NCBI GenBank assembly: GCA_045646145.1
Contig: JAZRKE010000067.1
Coordinates: 1-32,553, forward strand
Length of the DNA stretch: 32,553 nucleotides
Direction of reading: 5' to 3'
Origin: SIG565 sp045646145
Lineage (GTDB): Bacteria; Bacillota; Clostridia; Oscillospirales; Acutalibacteraceae
The notes below the pieces were generated by a model, which saw nothing but the letters and a program-made list of their open reading frames with translations, ran no database searches and was not told where the DNA came from. Positions 30,779-32,553 of the stretch are shown here, one piece after another; positions within the stretch are counted from its first letter, which is position 1; the number at the start of each line of letters is the position of its first letter. A program made the position numbers and the translations under genes.

Positions 30779-31083
30779 TTTATTTATACTTATTAGTTAT
30801 GGCACTCACAACATATTTAATCCGTATGCTACCTCTTACTATTTTCAGGGGAGAAATCAAAAACCGTTATATTAAGGCGTTTTTAAAGTTCATACCCGTC
30901 TGTTGTCTGACGGCTATGACCATACCCGCAATATTTACTTCAACCGGGTATCTTGTGTCGGGTATAGCGGCGTTTTCGGTTGCGGTTATCCTGTCGCTCT
31001 GTAAAAGGAGTCTTGTTGTGGTGGCGGCAGGTGCAAGTGCGGCGGTCTTCATAACCGAGTTTATCATAAGAACGGTGCAGTAG
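30775..31083 (+). CDS. azlD: AzlD-type branched-chain amino acid exporter, small subunit
   Basis: Small subunit of the same exporter. The 102-aa membrane protein has three to four helices and the family pattern ALTTYLIRMLPLTIF, AFLKFIPVCCLTAMTIPAIF. The start at 30775 follows GGAGGTGGCAGA and overlaps the azlC stop. A much longer frame begins upstream inside azlC, but that part is antisense-free nonsense in another frame and has no ribosome binding site. Confidence 0.93.
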   Translation: MIYLYLLVMALTTYLIRMLPLTIFRGEIKNRYIKAFLKFIPVCCLTAMTIPAIFTSTGYLVSGIAAFSVAVILSLCKRSLVVVAAGASAAVFITEFIIRTVQ

Positions 31084-31086
31084 TAA

Positions 31087-31115
31087 TTGACAAATTATGA
31101 ATAATGTGTTAATAT
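31087..31115 (+). promoter_or_regulatory. Promoter of the NhaC-family gene
   Basis: TTGACA 31087-31092, 17 bp, TAATAT 31110-31115, directly after the azlD stop. Confidence 0.75.
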
Positions 31116-31147
31116 TTTTGTAGTTTTAAATATGGAGGAATTTTAAA

Positions 31148-32553
31148 ATGACTGCAAAGAAAATTATCCCCAAGCTACTTATCGTTGCATTTGTAGTAGC
31201 ATTCGGCGTTCTTTGTGCATTTACAGGTCCTATAACCTCACCTGTAGGAACACTTTGGTCGCTATTCCCCCCGGTAATCGCTATTGGTCTCGCTCTGATT
31301 ACAAAAGAGGTTTATTCATCCCTTTTCGTAGGAATTTTAACAGGAGGATTGCTTTATACACGTTTCAAACCCGTTCAGACTATTGATGCTATTACATCCG
31401 ACGGTCTGATTTCTGCCGTATCGGGCACAGCAGGTATTTTTATTTTTTTAGTGCTCTTAGGCGGCGTTGTTGCTCTACTTAATAAGGCAGGCGGCTCCCG
31501 TGCATTCGGCGAATGGGCAGCAAAGCACGTTAAAACCAAGGTTGGCGCCGCACTTGCTACCTTTGCTTTCGGTGTACTTATTTTTATTGACGACTATTTT
31601 AACTGTTTAACGGTAGGCGCTGTAATGCGTCCTGTAACCGATAAAGCCAAAATTTCCCGTGCGAAATTATCTTATCTTATCGATGCTACCGCAGCTCCTG
31701 TTTGTATGATAGCCCCCATCTCTTCGTGGGCAGCCGCAGTTGCTTCCTATGCGCCCGACGGAGAGGGTATATCTCTCTTTATTCAGGCAATTCCCTATAA
31801 CTTCTATTCGCTTATGACCTTCGTTTTCATTATTGCTATTACCTTAATGAAATTCGATTACGGTCCGATGAAGCTTCACGAAATGAACGCTATGAACGGC
31901 GATTTATTCACTTCAGGCGGTGAAACCGGTGCAGATGAGGATGAGCCCGCCACATCTAAGGCTAAAGTTATCGACCTTGTTTTACCGATACTTGCTCTTA
32001 TTGCTATCTGCGTATTCTCGCTGTTCTATGTTGGCAGATGTATGGGTGAGGAATGGGTATTCGCTTCGGCTAATTATGATGCTTCTCTCGGCTTTATCGA
32101 TGCCTTCTCTAACACCGATGCAACCGTTGGTCTTCCCTGGGGTGGCTTGGTAGCACTTATCTTCTGTGTAATTTATTTTGTTGCACGCCGCCTTATTACC
32201 TTTAAGGAAGCAATGGAGTGCATTCCTAAAGGCTTTTGTGCTATGGTACCCGCAATTCTTATCTTAACCTTGGCTACAACCTTAAAGAATATGACAGGTC
32301 TTCTTGAGTCGAATGCTTTTGTTAAAGCAGCCCTTGCTAATGCAGGTGCACTTGATAAGTTCTTACCCGCAATTATCTTCCTTGTTGCCTGCGGAATTTC
32401 CTTTGCAACAGGAACCTCTTGGGGCACCTTCGGTATCCTTATCCCGATTGTTGTTGCTATCTTCCCCGAGGGCAATATGCTTCGTATTATTGGTATGTCG
32501 GCATGTCTTGCAGGTTCTGTTTGTGGAGACCACTGCTCACCGATTTCCGATAC
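31148..32553 (+). CDS. NhaC-family Na+/H+ antiporter, 3' end outside window
   Basis: Secondary transporter of the NhaC superfamily, expected to exchange sodium for protons or for an organic anion or amino acid. About 468 codons are present and the frame is open at the right edge. Family features are FPPVIAIGLALITKEVYSSL with FVGILTGGLL, VFGV-like FGVLIFIDDYFNCLTVGAVM, SYLIDATAAPVCMIAPISSW, and near the end FATGTSWGTFGILIPI and GDHCSPISD. The ATG follows GGAGG by eight bases. It has its own promoter. Which substrate it carries cannot be read from the sequence; it is closer to the broad NhaC/YuiF-type group than to malate-lactate MleN. Confidence 0.92.
   Translation, partial: MTAKKIIPKLLIVAFVVAFGVLCAFTGPITSPVGTLWSLFPPVIAIGLALITKEVYSSLFVGILTGGLLYTRFKPVQTIDAITSDGLISAVSGTAGIFIFLVLLGGVVALLNKAGGSRAFGEWAAKHVKTKVGAALATFAFGVLIFIDDYFNCLTVGAVMRPVTDKAKISRAKLSYLIDATAAPVCMIAPISSWAAAVASYAPDGEGISLFIQAIPYNFYSLMTFVFIIAITLMKFDYGPMKLHEMNAMNGDLFTSGGETGADEDEPATSKAKVIDLVLPILALIAICVFSLFYVGRCMGEEWVFASANYDASLGFIDAFSNTDATVGLPWGGLVALIFCVIYFVARRLITFKEAMECIPKGFCAMVPAILILTLATTLKNMTGLLESNAFVKAALANAGALDKFLPAIIFLVACGISFATGTSWGTFGILIPIVVAIFPEGNMLRIIGMSACLAGSVCGDHCSPISD

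Noticed and set aside
1..32553. CRISPR arrays, tRNA genes, rRNA genes, complete prophage
   Set aside because: No spaced direct repeats, cloverleaf sequences or rRNA motifs were seen on either strand; the XRE genes are not accompanied by integrase or structural phage genes.

Overview
The window looks like chromosomal DNA of an anaerobic, spore-forming member of the Firmicutes (Clostridia, most likely Oscillospirales/Ruminococcaceae-like). The evidence is an AT-rich sequence with strong AGGAGG-type ribosome binding sites, a HrcA/CIRCE-controlled heat-shock operon, a SleB-type spore cortex hydrolase, a DUF1292 protein, a DUF4867 protein, and a dockerin/cohesin protein pair. No rRNA, tRNA, CRISPR array or intact prophage was seen.

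Layout. (1) 1-4380, minus strand: hrcA-grpE-dnaK-dnaJ, with a consensus promoter followed directly by a perfect CIRCE operator; dnaJ runs off the left edge. (2) 4436-5350: a 280-bp nested inverted-repeat element touching the 3' end of a sleB-like gene. (3) 5467-8616: ileS, then a terminator. (4) 8645-9462: a divergent XRE-repressor module with three operators and a 68-aa ORF, then a small hypothetical gene. (5) 9534-11780, minus strand: nadE (NAD+ synthetase whose glutaminase cysteine appears to be lost), preceded by a separate promoter-to-terminator unit with no sizeable gene. (6) 11910-14113: an ABC exporter and a DUF1292 gene. (7) 14143-14561: a probable 6S RNA followed by a run of nine small hairpins. 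(8) 14563-15333: two more XRE modules, each facing a perfect promoter that leads only into a short hairpin-ended stretch. (9) 15349-18532: an AbrB-type regulator, two membrane proteins (the first DUF5058) and an M20 peptidase in one operon. (10) 18560-22499: two paralogous solute-binding lipoproteins without permeases, separated by a decayed IS200 transposase. (11) 22559-25258: a polysaccharide flippase, a small membrane exporter and a DUF4867 protein. (12) 25409-28928: a secreted dockerin-bearing glucosaminidase and a membrane-anchored cohesin-like protein. (13) 29076-32553: an orphan MazF, a PAP2 phosphatase, AzlC/AzlD and a partial NhaC-family antiporter.

The most interesting points are the two-gene dockerin/cohesin cell-wall-hydrolase pair; the three XRE modules that share one operator architecture but have different operator sequences, two of them controlling no visible protein; the orphan transcript upstream of nadE with repeated ribosome-binding-site boxes and two-codon ORFs; the Cys-to-Gly change in NadE; and the Asp8-to-Val change in DnaK. 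All calls come from reading the sequence and from family knowledge; no database search was run.
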